Shown here: piece by piece, positions 48,923-57,492 of the stretch
Layout of the letters: the number at the start of each line of letters is the position of its first letter
Position numbering within the stretch: position 1 is the stretch's first letter
Assembly (NCBI RefSeq): GCF_000815105.2
Contig: NZ_CP010310.2
Span: forward strand, 4,588,001 to 4,652,000
Direction of reading: 5' to 3'
DNA length: 64,000 bases
Origin: Pandoraea pulmonicola
GTDB lineage: Bacteria > Pseudomonadota > Gammaproteobacteria > Burkholderiales > Burkholderiaceae
Made by a program: the position numbers and the translations under genes
The notes under the pieces: generated by a model
What the model saw: the letters and a program-made list of their open reading frames with translations, nothing else
What the model was told of the DNA's origin: nothing
The model's database searches: none

Positions 48923-50197
48923 ATGACCGATGCCGTCCCCGCCCCGATGTCCGCCGACACCCCGACCGCCGCTGCCGGCCCTGTGCCAGCGCCCGCCCTC
49001 GCCCCCGCCCCGTTTGCACGTTCGCCGCACCAGATATTCCTGTCTCCCGCGCTGCTGCCCACGCAAGTCGGCCCGGCGGGCCTGCGCTTCGACTTCAACG
49101 ACGGCGCGCGCGTCGTCATCCCGGACTTCGGGCAGCCCCTGCCGTGGCGCGTACGCCTGAGCGACCTGCGCGACGACACCACGCTCGCCGACGTGTCGCT
49201 GTCCTCCGGCGTGGTGCGCAGTCCGGCAAAGTACTTCGTGCCGTATGGCATCACGATCTGGCTCAATGACGTGGTCGTCTTCGAGCACCGCTACGACGCC
49301 CGCGATCAGGACGTGCTCGTCCAGTTTCCGCTGGCTGCCCTCGGCGACGTGCTGGGCTGGCTGCCGTATGCGCTGCGCTTTGCCGACGTGCACGGCTGCC
49401 GCCTCGCCTGCGTGGTCACGCCGGCGGTGGCCGCGCTGTTCCGCGATGCCTATCCCGACGTGGACTTCGTGGCGCAGGAGAACGTGGAACGCCGCAAGTA
49501 CTATGCAACGTACAACGTCGGCCTGTTCTTCGACGACAAGGCGCTCGTCGAGCAACCGCGCGACTTTCGCGAGACCGGACTGCATCGCACGGCGGCGCAC
49601 ATTCTGGGTGTGGACGATGCCGAGGCACCGGCGAGGACCGCGCTGCCGGACGTGTCCCGGCCGATGACCGAGCCCTATGTGTGCATCGCGGTGCAGAGCA
49701 CGGCACAGTGCAAGTACTGGAACCACCCGGGCGGCTGGCAAGCCGTCGTGGCCGGCTTGCGCGAACGCGGCCTGCAGGTGGTGTGCATCGATCGGGAAGC
49801 GCGCGACGGCAAGGGCGACTTCTGGCAGTCGATCCCCGAAGGGGCGATCGACGCGACGGGCGATCTGCCGCTCACCGAGCGCGCCCGTTGGCTGATGCAC
49901 GCGAGCGCCTTCGTCGGCCTGTCGAGCGGCCTGTCGTGGCTGGCGTGGACCATGGGCACGCCCACGGTGCTGATTTCGGGCTTCACGCTGCCGCACAATG
50001 AATTCTCGACGCCGTACCGCGTGATCGCCGAAGACGTTTGCACCGGCTGCTGGCACGATCCGGCGCTACGCTACAACCACGACGACTTTCACTGGTGTCC
50101 GCGTCACAAGGGCACACCGCGTGCGTTCGAATGCACGCGCGCCATTCACCCCACGCAAGTGCTGGCAGCCTTCGACCGGATACCGGGCACGCGCTAG
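48923..50197 (+). CDS. BAHT-family autotransporter heptosyltransferase (TibC/BimC-like)
   Basis: A 424-residue protein of the bacterial autotransporter heptosyltransferase family, which transfers heptose from ADP-heptose to Ser/Thr residues of self-associating autotransporters in the cytoplasm. After a Pro/Ala-rich N-terminus (about 1-40), the body shows YGITIWLNDVVVFEHRYDA, YYATYNVGLFF and the GT-B nucleotide-sugar part SAFVGLSSGLSWLAWTMGTP. The iron-finger pattern is clear: C373 and C376 in VCTGCWHD, C392 in FHWCPRHKG and C404 in FECTRAI. This fits the TibC/Aah/BimC group, which assembles into rings around bound iron. No autotransporter gene is next to it, unlike most members. Confidence 0.85.
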   Translation: MTDAVPAPMSADTPTAAAGPVPAPALAPAPFARSPHQIFLSPALLPTQVGPAGLRFDFNDGARVVIPDFGQPLPWRVRLSDLRDDTTLADVSLSSGVVRSPAKYFVPYGITIWLNDVVVFEHRYDARDQDVLVQFPLAALGDVLGWLPYALRFADVHGCRLACVVTPAVAALFRDAYPDVDFVAQENVERRKYYATYNVGLFFDDKALVEQPRDFRETGLHRTAAHILGVDDAEAPARTALPDVSRPMTEPYVCIAVQSTAQCKYWNHPGGWQAVVAGLRERGLQVVCIDREARDGKGDFWQSIPEGAIDATGDLPLTERARWLMHASAFVGLSSGLSWLAWTMGTPTVLISGFTLPHNEFSTPYRVIAEDVCTGCWHDPALRYNHDDFHWCPRHKGTPRAFECTRAIHPTQVLAAFDRIPGTR

Positions 50198-50282
50198 GAC
50201 GCCGCCAGGCCGACATGGCGGCCATCGCACCCGCGTCACATTGCGCCTAAACTACGCGCTGGTCCCCCTGCCATCGACGCCC

Positions 50283-50810
50283 ATGGCCCTTCGTGAACGC
50301 CGTAGCCGCTCCGCCGAGCCCGCCAGCGCCGGGCCACTCGAAGATCCCGCCTTGCTGCGCCGCCTGCTGCGGGCCAAGGACCGCATGGACGCGGCGTCGC
50401 ACGAGGCATGGCCCGTCAAACGACTGGCCGCGCTCAGCGGCACGTCCGAAGCGCATTTCGCCCGCTCGTTCAAGCGCGCCTTCGGCCTGCCGCCGCATCG
50501 CTACCTGCTGACGCGCCGGATCGAGCAGGCCTGCACGCTGTTGCGCGACACGGACCTCGGCGTCACCGACATCGCCTTCGCCACGGGATGGGAGAGCGTG
50601 GGGACGTTCGGACGCATCTTCCGCGACATCACCGGACAGAGCCCCAGCACGTTTCGCGTACAGGCGCGCGGCAACGACGCCCAACTGGCGCGCGTGCCGG
50701 CCTGTGTCCTGAAAGCGGCCCAGCGCCCCGACCTCAACATCGCAGTTTTGGAGAAGCGCCGCCGCGTGGCCGCGGGTACAGTCCCGCCATCAACCCAGGA
50801 GGACTTATGA
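50283..50810 (+). CDS. AraC-family regulator coupled to a VOC protein
   Basis: A 175-residue AraC/XylS-type regulator without an N-terminal sensing domain. The double helix-turn-helix lies at about 30-130 (WPVKRLAALSGTSEAHFARSF, then VTDIAFATGWESVGTFGRIF and PSTFR). A basic tail of about 40 residues follows. Its stop overlaps the start of the next gene (ATGA), so the two proteins are made together. Such AraC-VOC pairs are frequent in Burkholderiaceae; the effector is unknown. Confidence 0.88.
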   Translation: MALRERRSRSAEPASAGPLEDPALLRRLLRAKDRMDAASHEAWPVKRLAALSGTSEAHFARSFKRAFGLPPHRYLLTRRIEQACTLLRDTDLGVTDIAFATGWESVGTFGRIFRDITGQSPSTFRVQARGNDAQLARVPACVLKAAQRPDLNIAVLEKRRRVAAGTVPPSTQEDL

Positions 50811-51214
50811 ATCAAGGTATCGGTGTGGTGGGCCTGTACGTCGACGATCAGGACGAAGCGCTGACGTTCTACGTCGACAAGCTCGGTTTTCGCGTCCATA
50901 CGGACGTGCGGAATGGCCCCTATCGCTGGCTGACGGTGCAGCATCCGGATCAGCCGTCGTTCCAGCTCGGACTGTTCAAGCCCGGCGCGCCCATTCACGA
51001 CGACGCCACCGCCCAGACGCTGCGGGCGATGGTCGCCAAGGGCGCAATGCCGCCGCTCGTCCTGCATGTCGAGGATTGCCGCGCCGAATACGCCAGACTC
51101 AAGGCCAACGGGGTCGAGTTCACGCAGGAACCGGTCGAGCGCTACGGCAACGTCGATACCGGGTTCCGCGACCCGGCCGGTAACGGCTGGAAGATGATTC
51201 AGATGGCGAAGTAA
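50807..51214 (+). CDS. VOC-family (glyoxalase-like) protein
   Basis: A 135-residue single-domain VOC protein with two beta-alpha-beta-beta-beta modules. The first has GLYVDDQDEALTFYVDKLGF, the second ends TGFRDPAGNGWKMIQ. Likely metal-binding positions are few: H in TVQHPD and E in VEFTQEPVE are candidates, but a full set is not obvious, so it may bind a ligand rather than act as lyase. AGGAGG lies 4 bases upstream and the start overlaps the AraC stop. Antibiotic-binding, dioxygenase and lyase roles are all possible in this fold. Confidence 0.88.
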   Translation: MNQGIGVVGLYVDDQDEALTFYVDKLGFRVHTDVRNGPYRWLTVQHPDQPSFQLGLFKPGAPIHDDATAQTLRAMVAKGAMPPLVLHVEDCRAEYARLKANGVEFTQEPVERYGNVDTGFRDPAGNGWKMIQMAK

Positions 51215-51235
51215 TCGGGCGGCGTGCGCGGTCCG

Positions 51236-53443
51236 TCACGCGCGGCTCAGCCGACGTTCGTCCCACGCATGGCCGCGCCCCACGCCGAACACCTCGCCGA
51301 ACTCTCGTGCAGGCATCGGTTTCCCGAACAGATACCCCTGCCCTTCGTCGCAGCCGAGCTTGCGCAGACGATCGTGCTGCTGGACCGTCTCCACGCCTTC
51401 GGCGATGGCGCCCAGTCCGAAGCCACGCGCCATGTCCACGAGCGCGCGCACGACGGCGGCGTCGGCCTCCGATTCGATCATCGATTGCACGAACGAACGG
51501 TCGATCTTGATGCGGGTGAGCGGATAGCGCCTCAACTGACTGATCGAGGCATACCCCGTGCCGAAGTCATCGAACGCGACGCCCACGCCCAGTTCGCGCA
51601 AACGTTGCAGCGTCGTGAGCACGACGTCGTCGTCGAGCGCGATGTTCTCGGTCACTTCCAGTTCGAGCGCCTGCGGTGGCAGGCCATGCCGGTTCAGCAC
51701 GTGGCGTACTTCATCGACAAGGTTGCCGACGCGGAACTGCAGCGGGGACAGGTTGACGCCCATCTGGAAGTCGGGCGCGCCGTTGCGGCGCCAGAACGCC
51801 GCCTGCGCACACGCCTCGTCGAGCACCCAGAGACCGACGGTCGCGGCGAGCGGCCCGCGCTCCAGCGCCGGCAGGAACGCCGCCGGCGAGAGCAAGCCAC
51901 GCTGTGGATGACGCCAGCGGATCAGCGCCTCGGCGCCGGTCAGCGAGCCGTCCTCGAGGTCGACCTGCGGCTGATAGAACAACACGAATTCACCGTCGTT
52001 GACCGCACGGTGCAGTTCGATGTTGTAGACGCGACGCTCGACCGCCTCCACGCGCAGGGCATCGACGAAGACGAACGCCTGCCCCGATCCGTGGCGCTTG
52101 GCCCGCGACAACGCGAGGTCGGCGTCGCTGATGAGGCTCAGGGCTTCCTGCGCGCCTTGCGGCGTGAGCGCGATACCGCAGCACGCCGTCACGCGCACGT
52201 CGACGCCGCCGATGGCCATCGGCTCCGCGACCGCGGACGCCGCGGCTTCCGCGAAAAAACGCGCTTCGGTGGCGTTGGTCACACCTCGCAGGAGGACCGC
52301 GAACTCGTCCGCGCCGACGCGCGCCACCGAGTCGCCGGGACTCGCCAGAGCGGTGAGGCGTCGAGCGACTTCGCACAGGATGCCGTCGCCCACGCGCTGA
52401 CCGAGCATGTCGTTGGTGTCCTTGAAACCGTCCAGATCGAGGATCACAACGGCCGCGCCGTCCGGACCGAGCGCGGCCACCTCCGTGTCCCGATAGAAAC
52501 TCGCGCGATTGGCGACACCGGTGAGGATGTCCGTGCCGCCCGCCTGCACGCCGGCTTCCCGCGCCTCGCGAGCGGCGCCCAGATCGCAGACATGCGCGTT
52601 TAAGGTCGGCACCCCGTTTTCGCGCCAGCAGAAAAGCGATACGCCCATCGGGAATTCCGTGCCGTCCTTGCGCACGCCGTACAGACCGGAGGGCATCGTC
52701 ATGCCATCCACCGTACCCGCGCTCACCGCGCGCCCGAAGTGGTCGTACAGTGCCGCCCGGCCACGCTCGGCAATGAGTTCGAAAACCAGACGGCCGACGC
52801 CTTCGGCAACCTCGTAGCCATAGAGCCTCGCCGCCGCGAGGTTCCAGTCGAGGATCTCGCCCGAGGCGGTGAAACGAATCATCGCGGTCGGCGATTGCCG
52901 CTCCGGCTCGGCGAACGTGTGTCGCTCGCGCTCGACGAACAGTTCGACGCGACGCAACTCCAGCCGGTCGGACGCCATCTTCGCGAGCTCACGCAGGCGC
53001 GCACGGTCGATGCTGGAGAAGGTGTAATTGGGCTTTCTGTCGATGATGCACAGCGCACCGAGCGCGTGCCCATCCGGCGACGTGAGTGGCACGCCCGCGT
53101 AGAAACGCACCTTCGCGTCGCCGGTGACAAGCGGGTTGTCGTGGAAACGCTCGTCGGTTCGCGCGTCGGGCACGACCATCACGCCATCCTGAGAAATCGC
53201 GTGCGCACAGAACGACACATCGCGACTCATGTCGACACCGCCGCCAGTGAATCCCGTGGCGGCAGCAAAGAAGACGTGATCGTTGCCGACCATGTTCACG
53301 GCCGCCACAGGTACGTCGAACATGGTCGCGGCAATCTGCACGACGGCGTCGAGACTCGGCAGCGCACGGTCACTTCCCAGACCGTATTGAGCCAGCGCGG
53401 CCAGTCTCTCGGTTTCCATCGACAATACAGGGGGACACTTCAT
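51236..53443 (-). CDS. GAF-PAS-GGDEF-EAL cyclic-di-GMP protein
   Basis: A 735-residue cytoplasmic signalling protein. Domains in order: GAF (about 15-165), PAS (about 185-295; TASGEILDWNLAAARLYGY), GGDEF (about 310-460) and EAL (about 475-725). The GGDEF signature reads GADEF, so cyclase activity is doubtful or reduced. The EAL part is intact: EALIRWRHP, NLSPLQF, ELEVTEN, DDFGTGYAS, KIDRSFV, AEGVET and GQGYLF. It should therefore mainly degrade cyclic-di-GMP. The start at 53443 (MKCPPVL) has GAGGAGA 8 bases upstream; the frame to 53473 adds 10 residues. The GAF domain probably senses a small molecule. Confidence 0.93.
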   Translation of the reverse strand: MKCPPVLSMETERLAALAQYGLGSDRALPSLDAVVQIAATMFDVPVAAVNMVGNDHVFFAAATGFTGGGVDMSRDVSFCAHAISQDGVMVVPDARTDERFHDNPLVTGDAKVRFYAGVPLTSPDGHALGALCIIDRKPNYTFSSIDRARLRELAKMASDRLELRRVELFVERERHTFAEPERQSPTAMIRFTASGEILDWNLAAARLYGYEVAEGVGRLVFELIAERGRAALYDHFGRAVSAGTVDGMTMPSGLYGVRKDGTEFPMGVSLFCWRENGVPTLNAHVCDLGAAREAREAGVQAGGTDILTGVANRASFYRDTEVAALGPDGAAVVILDLDGFKDTNDMLGQRVGDGILCEVARRLTALASPGDSVARVGADEFAVLLRGVTNATEARFFAEAAASAVAEPMAIGGVDVRVTACCGIALTPQGAQEALSLISDADLALSRAKRHGSGQAFVFVDALRVEAVERRVYNIELHRAVNDGEFVLFYQPQVDLEDGSLTGAEALIRWRHPQRGLLSPAAFLPALERGPLAATVGLWVLDEACAQAAFWRRNGAPDFQMGVNLSPLQFRVGNLVDEVRHVLNRHGLPPQALELEVTENIALDDDVVLTTLQRLRELGVGVAFDDFGTGYASISQLRRYPLTRIKIDRSFVQSMIESEADAAVVRALVDMARGFGLGAIAEGVETVQQHDRLRKLGCDEGQGYLFGKPMPAREFGEVFGVGRGHAWDERRLSRA

Positions 53444-53886
53444 TGACAGTCTCCTCGCCTGAAAGCGGTTCATCGAAAAACACCGGCGCTCCTGGTGCGG
53501 GTCCTGAAACGAAAACGCTCATCTTCTCGCTTATCGTCTTTAAACACGCATGCGCTCGCCGAGCATCGGGAGACGTGATTCTCTTTAATTTCTTCCCGTT
53601 GAAATACGGCGAATAGATGTCCGATGAAATTAATTATAAGGGGAAGTCAATTTCTTCCGTTATCCAGAATAACCAGTCCCGCGAATCCTTTTTCGTAATG
53701 GGATTCCGCCAGTTTACTCTGTCTTTTTTGGGTGCGAATTTGGCTCCCCCCTTGCCACGCAAGGCAATTGAGGGCATCACCACGCCCCGGCCACATAGTT
53801 TTCGCTTCAAACTTCCGTTTAATATTTTTTAAGCGGCGCGGATGTCCGCCGGGGAAGCGACCGAACGGCTCGTGATGAAAGGACGC
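53444..53886. other. A+T-richer intergenic region, 443 bases
   Basis: It lies between the starts and stops of two minus-strand genes and should hold the promoter of the GGDEF-EAL gene. Base composition is clearly A+T-richer than the flanks at 53560-53830. A 71-codon frame at 53617-53832 (plus; MSDEINYKGKSISSVIQ...) has no ribosome binding site or known motif and is probably chance. Confidence 0.4.
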
Positions 53887-54903
53887 TCAGTCCGGCCGGC
53901 GGCGAAACGCCCACCATCCGGCCGCCGCGGTGCCGGTCGCGACGATCGCCACCAGCACCCAGAAGCCGTGAGGATGATCGGCCAGCGGGATGCCGCCGAC
54001 GTTCATGCCGAAGAAGCCCGCCACGATATTGATGGGCAACGCGAGGACGGTGACGACCGTCAGCGTGTAAATCGTGCGGTCCGTGCGTTCGCTGACCATC
54101 GCGGCGATCTCTTCCTGCAGCAGTTTGATGCGTTCGAGCAGCGCCGACAGGTCGTTGAGCACCACCGCAAACTCTTCCGTCGCCTGGCGGAATTCCTGCA
54201 CGTCATCCGCATGGCCCCATACCGGCGGCCGGCTCAGCAGCCGGAAAAGCGCGGCGGGTTCCGGTGCGAGCAGACGCTGCAGGCGCACCAGCACCCGCCG
54301 CAGCGAGCCCAGATCCGCGCGATTGCTCTCGATGCGTTGCTGCAACAGCCGATCCTCGACCGTATCGACGCGGCGGCTCGTCTCGCGCACGATGCGCTCG
54401 AGCACGTCGGCCTGATCGCGCAGCAGATGCACGAGCAATGCCAGGGGGGAACGGAACGCGTCGCCCCGCTTGACCGACGCGCGCAGCTTGTCGATGGAGC
54501 GCAGCGGCTTCACGCGCCCGGTCACCAGCAACCGGGCGTTGGCGGCCACGCGAAGCGTCGAGATCTCGGACTGCGCGATGTCGAACGCGAAAATCACGTC
54601 GTTGATGACCGCGAGCAGCCAGTCGTCGGAATGTTCGATGCGGGTGGAACGCGAACCTTCGCCGAGGCTCTCGTAAAACTCTTCGGGCAGCGAGAGATGC
54701 TGTTGCAGCCATTTCTCGCACGCCGCGTGCGCGAAATTGAAATGCAGCCAAAGGAAGCCCTCGGCCCGTTCTCCGCGCGCCAGCCAGGCGAGCGCATCGC
54801 CCGAGTCGATCGGCTCGGGCGGCGTGCCCTCGGTGAAGCGATAGCCATAGATCAGGCCTGCCTGATCGCAGCCGTAAGCGTTGTGAATCAGGTCAGCGAA
54901 CAT
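53887..54903 (-). CDS. ZntB/CorA-family metal transporter
   Basis: A 338-residue CorA-superfamily protein. A large cytoplasmic domain (about 1-270) is followed by two C-terminal membrane helices; the pore signature GMN is in VAGFFGMNVGGIP at the end of the first. The domain with FLWLHFNF near residue 50 and the His/Asp-poor loop after GMN (GGIPLADHPHGF) fit the ZntB branch better than CorA proper. ZntB moves Zn2+ with protons; direction is debated. It is divergent from the PPK2 gene with a 316-base gap. Confidence 0.9.
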   Translation of the reverse strand: MFADLIHNAYGCDQAGLIYGYRFTEGTPPEPIDSGDALAWLARGERAEGFLWLHFNFAHAACEKWLQQHLSLPEEFYESLGEGSRSTRIEHSDDWLLAVINDVIFAFDIAQSEISTLRVAANARLLVTGRVKPLRSIDKLRASVKRGDAFRSPLALLVHLLRDQADVLERIVRETSRRVDTVEDRLLQQRIESNRADLGSLRRVLVRLQRLLAPEPAALFRLLSRPPVWGHADDVQEFRQATEEFAVVLNDLSALLERIKLLQEEIAAMVSERTDRTIYTLTVVTVLALPINIVAGFFGMNVGGIPLADHPHGFWVLVAIVATGTAAAGWWAFRRRPD

Positions 54904-55219
54904 GCGCGCGGCGTCTTGGCGAACGTGGGGAGATGGCGAAAACCGCCTGCAACACGGCGATGAGACTTGCCATCATGACAATGTCATATTTCGCTTTTGT
55001 GACAAGCGAGAGCCCCCCACCGCTGCCGCCCCGCCGCCTGTGACGCCCGCCCGGCGAGGCCTCGGCGGAAACGGCGCCGCGCGGCCCCCCCAACGCCATG
55101 CTGCCGTCACAAAAACGTCGCATACTCGAAGTTCATCACCGGGCGAGTGCTGTCGTCGCCCGCCGCCGCCCGTGCCACAGGGCGCCCATTGTGTTTTCTG
55201 GCCGCAAGAGATCGTCGCC
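54904..55219. promoter_or_regulatory. Divergent promoter region of ZntB-like and PPK2 genes
   Basis: The 316-base gap holds a perfect inverted repeat ATGACA-A-TGTCAT at 54975-54987, and a Pho-box-like stretch GTCATATTTCGCTTTTGTGAC just after it. A second run, CCGTCACAAAAACGTCGC at 55104-55121, has half of a PhoB direct-repeat pattern. Either could place PPK2 under phosphate or envelope control, but the matches are imperfect. Confidence 0.4.
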
Positions 55220-56140
55220 ATGACCAAATTCGACTCCGATGCCGACCACGACGCCTCGCTCGCGCGTCGCCTGCAGGATGAACTCGTCGACAGCTACGAC
55301 GAGGAAATCGAGATGGAGATCGACGATCTCCGTCTGCCCGGCTTGAACGACCTGACCGAAAGCGCGCGCAACGACCGTCTGCACTACTTCCGCGAGTTGT
55401 TCCGTCTGCAAGGCGAGCTCGTCAAGCTGCAGGACTGGGTGATCCGCAGCCGCCACCGGATCGTGGTGATCTTCGAAGGCCGCGACGCCGCCGGCAAGGG
55501 CGGCGCGATCAAGCGCATCACGCAGCGCCTGAACCCGCGCGTATGCCGCGTCGCCGCACTGCCCGCGCCCAACGATCGCGAGCGCACGCAGTGGTACTTC
55601 CAGCGCTACGTCCAGCATCTGCCCGCCGCCGGCGAGATGGTGCTGTTCGATCGCAGCTGGTACAACCGCGCCGGCGTGGAGCATGTGATGGGCTTCTGCA
55701 CCGACGACGAGTACGAGGAGTTCTTCCGCTCGGTGCCCGAGTTCGAAAAGATGCTCGTGCGCAGCGGCATCCAGATCGTCAAGTACTGGTTCTCGATTTC
55801 GGACGAGGAGCAGGAGGCGCGCTTTCTCGCGCGGATTCAGGATCCGCTCAAGCAATGGAAGCTGAGCCCGATGGATCTGGAGAGCCGGCGCCGGTGGGAG
55901 AGCTATACGCGCGCGAAGGAAGTGATGCTCGAGCGCACGCACATTCCGGAAGCGCCATGGTGGGTCGTACAGGCCGACGACAAGAAGCGCGCGCGCCTGA
56001 ACTGCATCCACCATCTGCTCGCGCAGGTGCCGTATCACGACGTGGAGCGCGCGCCGGTGCTGTTGCCCGAGCGCGCCCGCAGCGAAGACTACATGCGGCA
56101 ACCCGTGCCCGACACGATGATCGTGCCGGAAATCTACTGA
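55220..56140 (+). CDS. ppk2: Polyphosphate kinase 2 (PPK2)
   Basis: A 306-residue class I PPK2, which uses polyphosphate to phosphorylate nucleoside diphosphates. The Walker A is GRDAAGKGG with K93; the Walker B/lid region is VLFDRSWYNRAGVEHVMGF. An acidic N-terminal helix (DSYDEEIEMEIDDL) precedes the core. The end has DDKKRARLNCIHHLL. The ATG at 55220 was chosen over the frame extending to 54902, which is Pro/Arg-rich. It is divergent from the ZntB-like gene and its 3' end overlaps a histidine kinase gene by 7 bases on the other strand. Confidence 0.95.
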   Translation: MTKFDSDADHDASLARRLQDELVDSYDEEIEMEIDDLRLPGLNDLTESARNDRLHYFRELFRLQGELVKLQDWVIRSRHRIVVIFEGRDAAGKGGAIKRITQRLNPRVCRVAALPAPNDRERTQWYFQRYVQHLPAAGEMVLFDRSWYNRAGVEHVMGFCTDDEYEEFFRSVPEFEKMLVRSGIQIVKYWFSISDEEQEARFLARIQDPLKQWKLSPMDLESRRRWESYTRAKEVMLERTHIPEAPWWVVQADDKKRARLNCIHHLLAQVPYHDVERAPVLLPERARSEDYMRQPVPDTMIVPEIY

Positions 56141-57492
56141 ACGTCATGGCGCGGGACATCCGGGGCTTCGTCAGCGCCCCGGATGTGCGCGATGTGTGCG
56201 TCGCCGGCCTGCGCGGCGGCTGCGACGGGCAAGCGCAACACCACGCGCAATCCGCCCGGTGGCGAGCGGTCGAGACGAACCTCGCCGCCCAACCCTTCCA
56301 CCAGACGCGCCACCAGCGACAGACCGAGGCCGCAATGGCCCTCGCCGCCACGCGACGCGTCGAGCCGCACGAACGGCCGCATCGCCAGCGCCATCCGGTC
56401 CTCCGGAATGCCCGCGCCGCAATCGCTGACTTCGATGCATCCCATGTCCGCCTCTCGCCACGTCGCCAGACGCACCGGCGGCTCGCCATGCTCCAGCGCG
56501 TTGTCCACGAGGTTCGACATCACGCGATCGAGCAGCGCGCGCGGCAGCATGAAGCCGGCGCCCGCGCGCAGATCGCAGACGAAGAGCGGTGCATCGTCGC
56601 CCGCAGCCGTGTCGTCGGCCGGAAACTGCTTCTGCAAAAAGGCGTCGACGCTCACGAGCGGGCTCCTGTCGTTCTCGTCGCGCGCGTACGCGAGGAACTG
56701 CTGCACGATGTGATCGATGGAAGCGATATCGCGCGCAAAGCCATCGCGTGAAACGTCGTTCCCGATCAGATCCGCACGCAGGCGCAGGCGCGTAAGCGGC
56801 GACTTCAGATCGTGTGCGATGCCGGCCAGCATGATCGCCTGATTATCCTCGGCTTCCGCGAGCCGCTTGGCCATCTCGTTGAAAGCGTGCGCCAGATCGC
56901 GCAGCTCGTGCGGCCCCTGCTCGGGCAGCAGCGCCGGGCGGCGGCCCCGTGCGATCACTCGCGCCGCCTGGGCCACACGCGCAATCGGCCGCTGCATCTG
57001 CCACGCGACGAGCAGGGCGAGGAGCACCGCGCCGAGCAGAATACCGACGGTCTCCCGCACGAACGGCGGCATCGGCGGCAGATCCAGTCCGATCACGATC
57101 CACTGGTCGTGCTGCGGCAGCAGGACCCACAAGCTGGCGCGCTTGCCGTTCTCGCGCAGATGCAGTTGCGTGCCCGGCGGCAGGCGGGAGAGCAGTTCGT
57201 TGCGCAGCCGCTCACCGCGCGCATCGTCGAGTGGGTCCGCGAACTTCGGCGCCTCGGCCAGCGGCACGCGGCGCAAACCATGGCGCGGCGCGAGACTGCC
57301 CGGAACGACCGCGCGCTGATCCACGCTCTGAATGGCGACGAGCAGGCCGCGGGCGAAACCGTCGACCTGCTGGCGCGGACGCTGATAGAGCACCAGCGCG
57401 CTCCACACGAGATGCATGACGAGCAGAACGGCAATGCCCAGCCCGGCCATGCGCGCGAACAGCGAGTCGCGCAGCAGCCAACGCAGATTCAC
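56134..57492 (-). CDS. EnvZ-type sensor histidine kinase (system 2)
   Basis: A 452-residue membrane kinase with helices at about 15-35 (LGIAVLLVMHLVWSALVLY) and about 148-167, a periplasmic domain of about 110 residues between, HAMP, the H-box IMLAGIAHDLKSPLTRLRL with H227, N-box RVMSNLVDNALEHG and G-boxes DCGAGIP and HCGLGLSLV. The phrases GIAHDLK and MRPFVRLDASRGGEGHCG are shared with the kinase at 32830-34104, so the two are paralogs. The start overlaps the regulator stop (ATGA). The C-terminal tail is Ala-rich. Confidence 0.95.
   Translation of the reverse strand: MNLRWLLRDSLFARMAGLGIAVLLVMHLVWSALVLYQRPRQQVDGFARGLLVAIQSVDQRAVVPGSLAPRHGLRRVPLAEAPKFADPLDDARGERLRNELLSRLPPGTQLHLRENGKRASLWVLLPQHDQWIVIGLDLPPMPPFVRETVGILLGAVLLALLVAWQMQRPIARVAQAARVIARGRRPALLPEQGPHELRDLAHAFNEMAKRLAEAEDNQAIMLAGIAHDLKSPLTRLRLRADLIGNDVSRDGFARDIASIDHIVQQFLAYARDENDRSPLVSVDAFLQKQFPADDTAAGDDAPLFVCDLRAGAGFMLPRALLDRVMSNLVDNALEHGEPPVRLATWREADMGCIEVSDCGAGIPEDRMALAMRPFVRLDASRGGEGHCGLGLSLVARLVEGLGGEVRLDRSPPGGLRVVLRLPVAAAAQAGDAHIAHIRGADEAPDVPRHDVQ

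Noticed and set aside
53617..53832. 71-codon plus-strand frame in the A+T-richer gap
   Set aside because: No ribosome binding site and no motif; low G+C at third positions, unlike genes here.
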